DNA of 64,000 nucleotides. It comes from JALOAR01 sp041649615 (GTDB lineage Bacteria > Patescibacteriota > Minisyncoccia > UBA6257 > Colwellbacteraceae). Position 1 is the first letter of the stretch, and every line of letters begins with the position of its first letter. The DNA is taken from contig JBAZMT010000001.1 of NCBI GenBank assembly GCA_041649615.1, positions 62,001 through 126,000 on the forward strand. Reading direction: 5' to 3'. The position numbers and the translations under genes were made by a program. Positions 41,793 to 50,626 of the stretch are shown here, piece after piece. The notes beneath the pieces are model-generated. The model saw only the letters and a list, made by a program, of their open reading frames with translations, was not told the origin of the DNA and searched no databases.

Positions 41793-42098
41793 TTAAATCG
41801 TTGCTTTGCATTTTCTGCAGATCTTCTGCTTCTTGTCATCCTGAATGGAATAACCAATCCTCGTCGGTTTTCCGCATGACGGACAAATAAGCATAACGTT
41901 ATTTGCGGAAACCGGATGGGCGACGGAAACAATCTGGCCGTGCTCGCCCTGCTTCTTCGGTTTCACCGCTTTTTTAACCTGGTTTAATCCGTGAACGAGG
42001 ACTCTGTTTTCTTTGGGAAACACTAAATCAATCTTGCCGGTTTTACCGCGATCTTTGCCTTTCATAATCATTACGTTGTCTCCTTTCTTTATCTTCAT
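41793..42098 (-). CDS. rplX: Ribosomal protein uL24 with zinc-ribbon-like tail
   Basis: 101 residues. KOW motif in MKIKKGDNVMIMKGKDRGKT and GKIDLVFPKENRVLVHGLN; the C-terminus has CPSCGKP and CRKC, a C4 zinc-binding pair. Early assembly protein of the large subunit. Confidence 0.95.
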   Translation of the reverse strand: MKIKKGDNVMIMKGKDRGKTGKIDLVFPKENRVLVHGLNQVKKAVKPKKQGEHGQIVSVAHPVSANNVMLICPSCGKPTRIGYSIQDDKKQKICRKCKATI

Positions 42099-42102
42099 TG
42101 TT

Positions 42103-42471
42103 TTAAACTATGTCTTCGGCAAGCGAGACTATTTTTTCATAACCTTTTTCCTTGAGTTCCCGGGGGATCGGACCGAAGATACGGGTTCCGACCGGTTCTT
42201 TTTTGGCATTAATAAGTACGGCGGCGTTATCGTCAAAACGGACGTAAAGTCCTCCTCTTCTTCTCATGTTCGTTCTGGCGCGAACGATGACGGCCTTCAC
42301 GATGTCTTTTTTCTTAACGTTTTTTCTCGGCTCCGCCACTTGAACGGAAGCGATGATAACGTCTCCCAAACGCGCGATTTTTTTTCGGCTTCCGCCAAGA
42401 ATGCGAAAACAACGGATGGTCTTCGCTCCTGAATTGTCGGCAACTTTTAATATGGATCTTTCTTGAATCAT
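42103..42471 (-). CDS. rplN: Ribosomal protein uL14
   Basis: 122 residues, the standard length: MIQERSILKVADNSGAKTIR at the start and GTRIFGPIPRELKEKGYEKI near the end are family hallmarks. Confidence 0.97.
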   Translation of the reverse strand: MIQERSILKVADNSGAKTIRCFRILGGSRKKIARLGDVIIASVQVAEPRKNVKKKDIVKAVIVRARTNMRRRGGLYVRFDDNAAVLINAKKEPVGTRIFGPIPRELKEKGYEKIVSLAEDIV

Positions 42472-42475
42472 TATT

Positions 42476-42727
42476 TTAGGAAGCTTTTGAAATGACCCTC
42501 CATCTCTTTTCTCTGGAGAGCGGTCTCGTTTCTTCTATCACGACTTTATCTCCGACATGATAAGCGTTTTCTTCGTCATGCGCTTTGAACTTTTTATTGA
42601 AGCCGAACTGTTTTCCGTATTTCGGTTCGTTTTTTACGCGTAGCACGGATACGACTACAGTCTTGTCGTTCTTGTCGGATACCACTACGCCCGTGAGTCT
42701 TCTTGTTTTTTTAGCAGTTTTTTCCAT
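42476..42727 (-). CDS. rpsQ: Ribosomal protein uS17
   Basis: 83 residues, OB fold; RRLTGVVVSDKNDKTVVVSV and YHVGDKVVIEETRPLSREKR. It starts 1 nt after the stop of rplP, so the gene that usually lies between them, rpmC (uL29), is missing. Confidence 0.96.
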   Translation of the reverse strand: MEKTAKKTRRLTGVVVSDKNDKTVVVSVLRVKNEPKYGKQFGFNKKFKAHDEENAYHVGDKVVIEETRPLSREKRWRVISKAS

Positions 42728-42728
42728 G

Positions 42729-43139
42729 TTATTTGACGATGACTCTTGTTTTAACCGGGAGTTTATGACCGGCTATTCGGAAAGCATCGCGCGCGACCGA
42801 TTCGGGGACGCCGTCCATTTCAAAAATTATCCGACCGGGTTTTACCGGACAGACGTAGTGATCAACCGCTCCTTTACCCGCGCCCATCGTAACTTCGGGC
42901 GGTTTCTGGGTTATCGGTTTATCGGGGAAAATCCGGATCCATATTTTTCCTTCTCTTTTAATGAAGTTCGTGAGCGCTTTTCTCGCGGCTTCAATTTGAG
43001 CGGAAGTTACCCAAGACGAGCCAAGCGACTGAAGGCCATAGGAACCAAAAGAAAGCTCCAAACCGCGCGTTTCAGTCGTTCTTTTGAGGGAGCGTCCTTT
43101 TTGCCATTTTCTATGTTTTACCTTCTTTGGAATAAGCAT
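42729..43139 (-). CDS. rplP: Ribosomal protein uL16
   Basis: 136 residues. MLIPKKVKHRKWQKGRS at the N-terminus and the conserved TQKPPEVTMGAGKGAVDHYV followed by RIIFEMDGV. Located near the peptidyl-transferase and A-site tRNA. Confidence 0.97.
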   Translation of the reverse strand: MLIPKKVKHRKWQKGRSLKRTTETRGLELSFGSYGLQSLGSSWVTSAQIEAARKALTNFIKREGKIWIRIFPDKPITQKPPEVTMGAGKGAVDHYVCPVKPGRIIFEMDGVPESVARDAFRIAGHKLPVKTRVIVK

Positions 43140-43148
43140 GGGATTTGT

Positions 43149-43844
43149 TTATTTCTGGGACTCCGCGGCCTCTTTTTCCTTGAAAACCTCGCCTTTATAA
43201 ATCCAAACTTTTATACCAATTGTGCCGTAAGTAGTAAAGGCGGTCGCTTCGCCGTAATCAACGTCCGCTCGAAGGGTCGTCAAAGGGAGACTTCCGGCCG
43301 TAAGCCATTCGGTTCTTGCGATTTCCGCACCGTCTAATCGTCCACCGACTTTGATTTTCACGCCCTTGACTCCTCTTATCGCCATCGTTTCATCAAGATA
43401 TTTCTTAATGGTTCTCCTGAACTTAAATCTGCGCTCCAAATCGGACGCAATGTTTTCGGCGACAACTTGAGCCGCGACTTCGCCTCTCGGAAGTTCGGAA
43501 ACGTTAAGACTGACATTCGGAACGGGTTCGTTTATCTTGTTTTTCCTCCTTAGTTTTATGATTCCTTTGATCACTTCCTTATTCAAATCTTCTATGCCTT
43601 TTCCGCCGCGTCCGATTATGAGTCCCGGACGAGCAGCTTTAATGAATATCCGATAAGCGTTTGCCGTGCGTTCAATAGTAACGTGAACAACGCCCGCTTG
43701 GGACAGTTTTTTTGAAATAATGTTTCTTATAAGAACGTCTTCCTCAAGAAAACGCCTGGTTTTTTCCGCGTTTCCAATCCAACGGGCGTTCCATCCTCTC
43801 AGTATTCCTAGTCTTAACGAATTGGGTTTAATTTTGTGTCCCAT
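43149..43844 (-). CDS. rpsC: Ribosomal protein uS3
   Basis: 231 residues. N-terminal MGHKIKPNSLRLGILRGWNA, type II KH domain with GLIIGRGGKGIEDLNKE, and C-terminal domain RTEWLTAGSLPLTTLRADVD followed by YGEATAFTTYGTIGIKVWIY. Lies at the mRNA entry channel. Confidence 0.97.
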   Translation of the reverse strand: MGHKIKPNSLRLGILRGWNARWIGNAEKTRRFLEEDVLIRNIISKKLSQAGVVHVTIERTANAYRIFIKAARPGLIIGRGGKGIEDLNKEVIKGIIKLRRKNKINEPVPNVSLNVSELPRGEVAAQVVAENIASDLERRFKFRRTIKKYLDETMAIRGVKGVKIKVGGRLDGAEIARTEWLTAGSLPLTTLRADVDYGEATAFTTYGTIGIKVWIYKGEVFKEKEAAESQK

Positions 43845-43850
43845 GATAAT

Positions 43851-44396
43851 TTATATGGCTTTTCGCCTGAACATTCTTTTAACCGCGTTTTCGGCTTTTT
43901 TCTCGGCCGGTTGACGGGCGGCTTTTTCTTTAGATTCCTTTTTTTCTTTCGGTTTGGGTTCTTCTTTCTTCAGAGTTTTATCGGAAGTTTTGCCGCGTTT
44001 CGGAGCTTTTTTGGTTTTCTTCTTCTGGATCGGTTCGGAAATGGCAAAACGGCTTTTTTTTGAGGAGTCTGAAGCGAGCACAATCGTTACATGGGAGAAT
44101 TTTTTATGCAAAGGCGTGGCCATACCTCTCGCGCGAGGCAACCATCTTTTTAAAACCGGCCCTTCGTCAGCCCAGATTTCTTTAACAAAAAGAGTATCCG
44201 CGGCCAGACCTTTATTTTTGGCGTTGGCAACGGCGCTTCGCAAAAGTTTTAAAATAGGTCGAACGGCGCGTTCGCGTCTGAACAAAAGCTGCGCTTCGGC
44301 TTCTCCAACGGGAAGACCCGAAATAATCCGAATAATACCTCTTACCTTTCTCGGAGTAATATCCAATCTATTCAGTTTTGCCGTTACGTCTGCCAT
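43851..44396 (-). CDS. rplV: Ribosomal protein uL22 with a lysine-rich C-terminal extension
   Basis: 181 residues; the first 110 form normal L22 (LDITPRKVRGIIRIISGLPV, then LPRARGMATPLHKKFSHVTI). The last 65 or so are a low-complexity Lys/Glu-rich tail that ends in AVKRMFRRKAI. Its loop lines the exit tunnel. Such tails vary between species and may contact rRNA or neighbouring proteins. Confidence 0.95.
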   Translation of the reverse strand: MADVTAKLNRLDITPRKVRGIIRIISGLPVGEAEAQLLFRRERAVRPILKLLRSAVANAKNKGLAADTLFVKEIWADEGPVLKRWLPRARGMATPLHKKFSHVTIVLASDSSKKSRFAISEPIQKKKTKKAPKRGKTSDKTLKKEEPKPKEKKESKEKAARQPAEKKAENAVKRMFRRKAI

Positions 44397-44406
44397 TGGT
44401 TATTTT

Positions 44407-44715
44407 TTATTTTCCTGCCGGGGAAGGAGTAGCTGCGCCGGCGCTTTTTTCGGCTTCTTTTTGCAGTTTTCCGCCGTGACGGACGAATTTCTTGGTGGGA
44501 GCGAATTCACCGAGCCGATGACCTACCATTTCTTCCGTAACTCTCACTTCAACGAACGATTTTCCGGTATGCACCGAAAAAACGCAACCGACCATTTCGG
44601 GGGCAATTTCCGAGGACCTGGACCAAGTTTTGATGGGAGTCGTCTTATCGGAAGCGAGCGCTTTCTTCAAGAGCTTCTCGTCAACGTACGGTCCTTTTCT
44701 GGTACTTCTAGACAT
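44407..44715 (-). CDS. rpsS: Ribosomal protein uS19
   Basis: 102 residues; MSRSTRKGPYVDEKLLKKAL, IKTWSRSSEIAPEMVG and VTEEMVGHRLGEFAPTKKFV are standard. The last 15 residues are an Ala/Pro-rich extension. Confidence 0.96.
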   Translation of the reverse strand: MSRSTRKGPYVDEKLLKKALASDKTTPIKTWSRSSEIAPEMVGCVFSVHTGKSFVEVRVTEEMVGHRLGEFAPTKKFVRHGGKLQKEAEKSAGAATPSPAGK

Positions 44716-44718
44716 GAT

Positions 44719-45555
44719 TTATTTTCTACTCTTTTTCACTCTTCTTTTCACGATGAGGGTGTTTGACCATTTTTTCTTATTCCTGGTTTTCCGGCCTCCG
44801 GTAACTTTTCCGGTAAAGCTTTTCGGTTTTCTCGTTCCTCTCGGTTGTCTGCCTTCTCCGCCGCCGTACGGATGGTCGCAAGGATTCATGGCCGTTCCCC
44901 TAACGGTAGGTCTTATTCCCATGCCTCTTACGCGTCCCGCTTTGCCGATATTCACAAGCTGCCAGTCGGGATTGGAGACTTGGCCAATGGTCGCAAAACC
45001 GTCGGAAAGAACTCTTCTTACTTCGCCCGAAGCCATTTTAAGATGACTGTATCCGGCATCGTGTCCCTGCACTTCAACGTATGAACCGGCCGAACGGGCG
45101 AGTTGTCCGCCTTTGCCGGGATTAACTTCCACGTTATAAACCTGGGTACCGACCGGAATGTTTTTAAGCCTCATTCGATTGCCGACAGTAAAGGAAGCGG
45201 ACTCGGCGGTAATCACTTTGTCTCCAATTTTTATGCCAAAAGGCGCCAAGGAGTATCTTCTTTCACCGTCTTTATAGAGAAGCTTCATTATAAAAGCCGT
45301 TCTGTAGGGATCGTATTCCAGCGTTTCCACTCTCGCCGGGACGTTAAGCTTGTCGGTCGCAACAAAATCAACCAACCGATAAAGTTTCTTATTTCCTCCC
45401 CCTTGGTGACGAACGGTGATGCGCCCCTGACTGTTTCTTCCGGATTTTGATTGGATTTTAAAAGTTAAATTCCGATCGCAGACACCGTTCAAGACGCCGT
45501 AATCGGGTAGGCTCATATGTCTTCTTGAGGGAGTTGTCGGATTAAACTTTTTCAT
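44719..45555 (-). CDS. rplB: Ribosomal protein uL2
   Basis: 278 residues, full length. N-terminal MKKFNPTTPSRRHMSLPDYG, central GRITVRHQGGGNKKLYRLVD, and C-terminal RPTVRGTAMNPCDHPYGGGE. The histidine of the last motif is the one near the peptidyl-transferase centre. Overlaps rplW by 14 nt. Confidence 0.97.
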   Translation of the reverse strand: MKKFNPTTPSRRHMSLPDYGVLNGVCDRNLTFKIQSKSGRNSQGRITVRHQGGGNKKLYRLVDFVATDKLNVPARVETLEYDPYRTAFIMKLLYKDGERRYSLAPFGIKIGDKVITAESASFTVGNRMRLKNIPVGTQVYNVEVNPGKGGQLARSAGSYVEVQGHDAGYSHLKMASGEVRRVLSDGFATIGQVSNPDWQLVNIGKAGRVRGMGIRPTVRGTAMNPCDHPYGGGEGRQPRGTRKPKSFTGKVTGGRKTRNKKKWSNTLIVKRRVKKSRK

Positions 45556-45778
45556 TGATGGTTTGTCCCGTTTTTAAGGCGACTATCGCTTTTTTCCGGT
45601 TTGCGATGCGTACGGTTCTAACCGATACCACGTTCACTTTATGGTTTTTCTCAAGCGTTTTTTTGATCTCGCTCTTATTAGCAGAACGGAGAACGTCAAA
45701 AACATACTTGTTCTCGTTTTTGAGAAACCCCGCTTTTTCGGTTATGTGAGGTTTTTTTATGAGTTCCTTATTCGGCAT
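45542..45778 (-). CDS. rplW: Ribosomal protein uL23
   Basis: 78 residues, about 20 shorter than typical. IKKPHITEKAGFLKNENKYV and the following FDV are standard; the extended loop near the tunnel exit is reduced. Docking site for trigger factor and SRP. Overlaps rplD by 11 nt and rplB by 14 nt. Confidence 0.93.
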   Translation of the reverse strand: MPNKELIKKPHITEKAGFLKNENKYVFDVLRSANKSEIKKTLEKNHKVNVVSVRTVRIANRKKAIVALKTGQTINEKV

Positions 45779-46391
45779 GATAGTGATTTTCTATTGCGTT
45801 CACGGCTTCTTTTTCAAGCAGGATGTCCTTATAACACAAAAGGTCGTAGACGTTAAGGGATTTCGGATCAAGACTTTTAACCTTCGGGATATTCGCCGAA
45901 GCTTTATAAATATTTTTATTTTCAGCAGAAGGCACGATGAGAGCGCTTTTTGAAAACGGCTGGATCAATGCCACCGCAAGACGGGTTTTCGGTTCGGAAA
46001 TGGAAAGAGATTCCACGACTTTCAATTCTCCTTCGGCGAGCTTTTTGGAAAGAACGGAGAATATGGCCGCTTGTTTCATCTTCTTGTTTATCTTTCTCGC
46101 AAAAATCTTCTCATTGGAAGGCCCGAAGGTAACGCCTCCTCCTCTCCAAAGCGGTGAACGAATTGAACCGTGCCTCGCGCGACCGGTTCCCTTTTGCCTC
46201 CACGGTTTTTTTCCGCCGCCGCGCACTTCTCCGCGTCCTTTGGTGTGTGCGACGGGAACACGCGCGTTTGAAAGCTGCGCCTTAAGCGCTTGGTTTACAA
46301 GATCAGGGTTCCATGGAGCATTGAAGACTTTCTCCGAGAGTTCCACTTTCCCCGTTACTTTGGCTTTATTGTCGTAAAGTTCCGCAATCAT
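45768..46391 (-). CDS. rplD: Ribosomal protein uL4
   Basis: 207 residues, normal length. The tunnel loop reads AHTKGRGEVRGGGKKPWRQK, then GTGRARHGSIRSPLWRGGG; C-terminal domain with LNVYDLLCYKDILLEKEAV. Confidence 0.96.
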   Translation of the reverse strand: MIAELYDNKAKVTGKVELSEKVFNAPWNPDLVNQALKAQLSNARVPVAHTKGRGEVRGGGKKPWRQKGTGRARHGSIRSPLWRGGGVTFGPSNEKIFARKINKKMKQAAIFSVLSKKLAEGELKVVESLSISEPKTRLAVALIQPFSKSALIVPSAENKNIYKASANIPKVKSLDPKSLNVYDLLCYKDILLEKEAVNAIENHYHAE

Positions 46392-46394
46392 GAT

Positions 46395-46817
46395 TTATAA
46401 ATATATTTTGACTTTACTGCCGCGAGTTCCGGGAACCGAACCGTTCACGGCAAGCATTTTGTTTTCGGGGACCCAGGAAATAACTTTTATCCGCTTCAGT
46501 GTTTTTCTGTCCCCTCCCATTCGGCCGCCCATTTTTCTTCCAGGAATTACGCGTTGCGGAGCGGTAGGACCGAGTGATCCCGGAGCTCTGTGACGATTTT
46601 TCTGACCGTGAGTCTTGGGACCTCCGGCAAATCCATGTCTTTTAACCACTCCTTGAAAGCCTTTTCCTTTTGAAACGCCCACAATTTTACCCAAAACGAG
46701 CCCTTCGGAAAGTTCGGGGCTTTCTGGCTCGTCGATCAAAATCCAGGTGACGGGAAATGCGTCCGCATCCCTTAAAATCTGATCCATTTTCACTTTTCGG
46801 CCGATAATGGGATTCAT
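46395..46817 (-). CDS. rplC: Ribosomal protein uL3, unusually short
   Basis: 140 residues against about 200-210 in most bacteria. The N-terminal strand (GRKVKMDQILRDADAFPVTW) runs almost directly into the central finger (GVSKGKGFQGVVKRHGFAGG) and HGQKNRHRAPGSLGPTAPQR with VIPGRKMGGRMG, so a block of about 60 residues of the beta-barrel domain is missing. The finger that reaches the peptidyl-transferase centre is intact. No frameshift is needed to explain the frame. Confidence 0.9.
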   Translation of the reverse strand: MNPIIGRKVKMDQILRDADAFPVTWILIDEPESPELSEGLVLGKIVGVSKGKGFQGVVKRHGFAGGPKTHGQKNRHRAPGSLGPTAPQRVIPGRKMGGRMGGDRKTLKRIKVISWVPENKMLAVNGSVPGTRGSKVKIYL

Positions 46818-46846
46818 TTTTCTAAAGCGCGAGTTTTTCGCAAAAA

Positions 46847-46875
46847 AATAACCGGGATAGCCTCGGTTATTTTTT
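46847..46875. terminator. Terminator-like hairpin between rpsJ and rplC
   Basis: AATAACCG (46847-46854) and CGGTTATT (46864-46871) with A/T runs on both sides, so it may work on the minus strand after rpsJ. A smaller CTCTC-TTTA-GAGAG hairpin lies closer to the rpsJ stop. It splits the usual S10 operon after its first gene. Confidence 0.65.
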
Positions 46876-46920
46876 CCTGTTTTTCTCGGCTATTCTCTCT
46901 AAAGAGAGGCGCCTTGAATG

Positions 46921-47226
46921 TTAAACCATTTTAACTTCTATGTCCACTCCCGCTGGCAGGTTCAAATCGGAGAGCGATTCCATTAAACGCTGGCTGGGGT
47001 TCAAGATGTCAATAATCCTTTTATGGACCCGGAGTTCAAACTGCTCCCGGCTGTTTTTATAGACAAACGATGAGCGATTGACGGTGTATTTCCTGAATTC
47101 CGTGGGCAACGGGATGGGCCCGATGATGTCCGCGGCGGAACGCAGAAGTACTTCAACTATCTGGCGACAGGAATTATCTATCAGCCGCTGATCGTACGAT
47201 TTAATTCTTAACCTCAGCTTATCCAA
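46921..47226 (-). CDS. rpsJ: Ribosomal protein uS10
   Basis: 101 residues from a TTG codon at 47226; no in-frame ATG lies upstream and LRLRIKSYDQRLIDNSC matches the family start. IGPIPLPTEFRKYTVNRSSF is standard. It follows tuf by 12 nt and is separated from rplC by a terminator-like hairpin. Confidence 0.95.
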   Translation of the reverse strand: MDKLRLRIKSYDQRLIDNSCRQIVEVLLRSAADIIGPIPLPTEFRKYTVNRSSFVYKNSREQFELRVHKRIIDILNPSQRLMESLSDLNLPAGVDIEVKMV

Positions 47227-47238
47227 GATGGCGTAATC

Positions 47239-48432
47239 TTACTTGTTAATTTTAGTTACGACACCTGCGCCAACGGTTTTGCCTCCTTCGCGAATGGCGA
47301 AACGCTGTTGTTCCTCAAGCGCAACCGGAGCAATGAGAGAAACACTAACCTTAACGGTGTCTCCAGGCATAGCCATTTCGGTTCCTTCAGGAAGTTTGAT
47401 TTCTCCCGTAACATCCGTGGTGCGGATATAGAATTGCGGTTTGTAGCCTCCGAATATCGGAGTGTGACGGCCTCCTTCTTCTTTGCTCAAAAGAAGAACT
47501 TCGGCGTCAAAATCAGTGTGCGGAGTAACGCTTCCCGGTTTCGCCAAAACCTGGCCGCGTTCAACATCTTCTTTTTTGGTACCTCTTAAAAGAACACCGG
47601 TGTTATCTCCAGCCCGGCCTTCGTCGAGCTGCTTGTTAAACATTTCAATACCCGTAATGACCGTTTTCACGGTGGGCTTGATTCCGATGATCTCCACTTC
47701 ATCGTTTAATTTCACGATACCGCGTTCAATACGGCCGGTAACGACGGTTCCTCTTCCTTCAATCGTGAAGATGTCTTCAATAGGCATAAGGAACGGTTTG
47801 TCGGTTTCACGCTTCGGTTCGGGAATATAAGTGTCTAAGGCGTTAACGAGTTCGAGGATGGGCTTTACGGCTTCATCGTCCGCGCTCGTCGCTTCAAGAG
47901 CTTTAAGAGCCGATCCGCGGATTATCGGAATTTCGCTTCCCGGATATTGATACTTGGAAAGAAGTTCTCTCACTTCCGCTTCCACGAGGTCAATGAGTTC
48001 CGGATCGTCAACCATATCGGTTTTGTTCAAGAAGACGACAATTGCCGGAACGCCGACTTGTCTTGCGAGAAGAATGTGTTCCCTCGTTTGAGGCATCGGG
48101 CCGTCAGCGGCGGAAACAACGAGAATCGCGCCGTCCATTTGAGCGGCACCCGTAATCATGTTCTTGATGTAGTCAGCGTGACCCGGAGCGTCAATGTGCG
48201 CGTAGTGGCGCTTTTCCGATTCGTATTCGGAGTGATGCAACGCGATGGTGATACCGCGCGCTTTTTCTTCTGGAGCGTTGTCTATCTGATCAACTTTTTC
48301 CTCTTTTTTGGCAAGTCCTTTGAGGAAAAGGGTATGAGTCAAAGCGGCAGTAAGGGTGGTCTTACCATGGTCAACGTGCCCAATGGTACCGACGTTTACA
48401 TGCGGCTTTGAGCGTTCAAATTTATCTGCCAT
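47239..48432 (-). CDS. tuf: Elongation factor Tu
   Basis: 397 residues. G1 GHVDHGKTTL, effector region RGITIALHHSEYE, G3 DAPGHADY, G4 NKTDMVDD, and the C-terminal EEQQRFAIREGGKTVGAGVV. Delivers aminoacyl-tRNA to the ribosome. Single copy in this window, between fusA and rpsJ. Confidence 0.98.
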   Translation of the reverse strand: MADKFERSKPHVNVGTIGHVDHGKTTLTAALTHTLFLKGLAKKEEKVDQIDNAPEEKARGITIALHHSEYESEKRHYAHIDAPGHADYIKNMITGAAQMDGAILVVSAADGPMPQTREHILLARQVGVPAIVVFLNKTDMVDDPELIDLVEAEVRELLSKYQYPGSEIPIIRGSALKALEATSADDEAVKPILELVNALDTYIPEPKRETDKPFLMPIEDIFTIEGRGTVVTGRIERGIVKLNDEVEIIGIKPTVKTVITGIEMFNKQLDEGRAGDNTGVLLRGTKKEDVERGQVLAKPGSVTPHTDFDAEVLLLSKEEGGRHTPIFGGYKPQFYIRTTDVTGEIKLPEGTEMAMPGDTVKVSVSLIAPVALEEQQRFAIREGGKTVGAGVVTKINK

Positions 48433-48508
48433 TTAAACCGTAATTCTTATTGATTTATTGAAATTTTGCGACTTTTGAATTCTAACGATGACTTGACTAG
48501 CTGTCAAC

Positions 48509-50614
48509 TTATTTCCTCCCCGCGATTATCGCTTCTTCAATGTTTTTGGGAGCGATTTCGTAGTGACCGAATTCCATGGTGAACGAACCTCTGCCTTGGG
48601 TCATTGATCGGAGTTTAGTTGCGTATCCGAACATTTCGGAAAGAGGAATGGTTGAATCAATCACTTTGGAATTTATCCTGTCCTCAATGGATTCAATTTT
48701 CCCTCTCTTCGCGGAAATATCGCCCGTGATGTCGCCCATGAATTCGGAAGGAACGATCACCTGAACTTTCATAATGGGTTCAAGCAAAACGGGTTTCGCG
48801 TTTTTGCATCCCTCCTGCATTCCCATGGAAGCGGCGATTTTGAAAGCAGCTTCCGAAGAGTCAACGTCGTGATAAGAACCGTCGTAAAGGGTGACTTTGA
48901 TGTCAACCACCGGAAAACCGGCAATCACGCCTTTGCTCAAAAATTCTTTGACTCCCTTTTCAACGGCCGGAATGTATTCGCGAGGAACGACTCCTCCTTT
49001 GATGGCGTCAACGAATTCAAACCCTTGTCCCCTCTCTACGGGTTCAATTCTAAGTCTCACGTGACCGTATTGTCCCCGTCCGCCGGATTGTTTGATGTAT
49101 TTTCCTTCCGCTTCGGCTGAGCTCGTAACCGTTTCCTTGTAGGCAACTTGAGGACGGCCGGCGGTAGCGTTAACCGAAAATTCACGTCTCATTCGTTCAA
49201 CCAAAACTTCCAGGTGAAGTTCGCCCATTCCGGAAATAATGGTTTCACCCGTTTCGGGATCGCCTGAAACTTTAAAGGTCGGGTCTTCATCCGCAAGTCG
49301 CCGCAAAGCAAGACCCATTTTTTCTTGATCCGCTTTTGATTCGGGAGAAATTTTCTGGAAGATAACCGGTTCGGGGAAGCTGATGCGCTCAAGAATAATC
49401 GGTTTTGCCGGATCGCAAAGAGTATCTCCGGTCGTGGTGTTCTTAAGTCCCACAAGCGCTCCGATTTGGCCCGCGTGAAGTTCGTCAACTTCTTCCCTTG
49501 AATTCGCGTGCATACGCAAGATGCGTCCCGCGCGTTCTTGATTGTCTTTTGTGGCGTTTAAAATATAACTTCCTTTTTGAAGCACGCCGCTGTAAACGCG
49601 GAAGAAAGTGAGCGTTCCCACAAAAGGATCGGCCGCCACCTTAAAAGCGAGAGCGGCGAACGGTTCCTCATCGCTCGGCGCGCGAAGAATGTCGTCTCCG
49701 GTTTTCGGATCGTTTCCTTTAACGGGAGGCAAATCCGCCGGGGACGGAAGATAATCAACAACGGCGTCAAGAACAAGCTGAACTCCTTTATTCTTATAAG
49801 CGCTGCCGCAAAGAACCGGCACAATCGTAAGATTAAGGACGCATCTCCTAAGAAGGCTCTTTAAGGCTTCACTCGGGATTTCTTTTCCTTCAAGATAGTC
49901 GCTCATTAACGTTTCGTCGTTTTCAACTATCTTTTCAAGCAAAATGGCTCTTTTGGCTTTAACTTCTTCTTTTAAATTTTCGGGAATCGGAATTTCGGTA
50001 ACGCGTTCTCCGTGCTCGCCCTCAAAGTGATAAGCCTTGAGTTCAAGAAGATCTATTATTCCCTCAAAATTCGCTTCGGTGCCGATGGGTATCTGAAGAG
50101 CGACCGCGTTCGGCGTTAAGCGGTCTAAAATAGACGCAAAACTTTTATCAAAGGAAGCGCCAGTGCGATCAAGCTTGTTTATAAAACAGATTCTCGGAAC
50201 TTCGTATTCATCGGCATAGCGCCAATTCGTTTCGGATTGCGGTTCAACGCCCGAGACGCCGTCAAAAACAACCACCGCGCCGTCAAGAACGCGAAGAGAA
50301 CGTTTAACTTCAACCGTAAAGTCAATATGTCCGGGGGTGTCTATCAGATTTATTCGGTGTTCAAAAGATTTGTCGCCACTTTTGTAAGTAGGAACCCAAA
50401 AGCAAGTGGTAGCGGCGGAAGTGATGGTAATTCCGCGTTCGCGTTCTTGTTCCATCCAATCCATCACGGCCGCGCCTTCGTGGACTTCGCCTATTTTATG
50501 AGAAACGCCGGTATAAAAAAGAATACGCTCGGAAGTGGTGGTTTTACCTGCGTCAATATGGGCAACTATGCCGATATTTCTAGTCTTCTCAATTGGGTAG
50601 ACTTTGCTTTCCAT
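48509..50614 (-). CDS. fusA: Elongation factor G
   Basis: 701 residues. G1 AHIDAGKTTTSERIL, RGITITSAATTCFW, G3 DTPGHIDF and G4 NKLDRTGA; domain IV has KQSGGRGQYGHVRL. Drives translocation and, with RRF, ribosome recycling. Standard str-operon place. Confidence 0.98.
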   Translation of the reverse strand: MESKVYPIEKTRNIGIVAHIDAGKTTTSERILFYTGVSHKIGEVHEGAAVMDWMEQERERGITITSAATTCFWVPTYKSGDKSFEHRINLIDTPGHIDFTVEVKRSLRVLDGAVVVFDGVSGVEPQSETNWRYADEYEVPRICFINKLDRTGASFDKSFASILDRLTPNAVALQIPIGTEANFEGIIDLLELKAYHFEGEHGERVTEIPIPENLKEEVKAKRAILLEKIVENDETLMSDYLEGKEIPSEALKSLLRRCVLNLTIVPVLCGSAYKNKGVQLVLDAVVDYLPSPADLPPVKGNDPKTGDDILRAPSDEEPFAALAFKVAADPFVGTLTFFRVYSGVLQKGSYILNATKDNQERAGRILRMHANSREEVDELHAGQIGALVGLKNTTTGDTLCDPAKPIILERISFPEPVIFQKISPESKADQEKMGLALRRLADEDPTFKVSGDPETGETIISGMGELHLEVLVERMRREFSVNATAGRPQVAYKETVTSSAEAEGKYIKQSGGRGQYGHVRLRIEPVERGQGFEFVDAIKGGVVPREYIPAVEKGVKEFLSKGVIAGFPVVDIKVTLYDGSYHDVDSSEAAFKIAASMGMQEGCKNAKPVLLEPIMKVQVIVPSEFMGDITGDISAKRGKIESIEDRINSKVIDSTIPLSEMFGYATKLRSMTQGRGSFTMEFGHYEIAPKNIEEAIIAGRK

Positions 50615-50626
50615 ATCAGTCGTAAA

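Noticed and set aside
41792..41932. Longer start for rplE (213 residues).
   Set aside because: The extension overlaps rplX in another frame and does not resemble uL5; ATG 41791 begins the conserved part 1 nt after the rplX stop.
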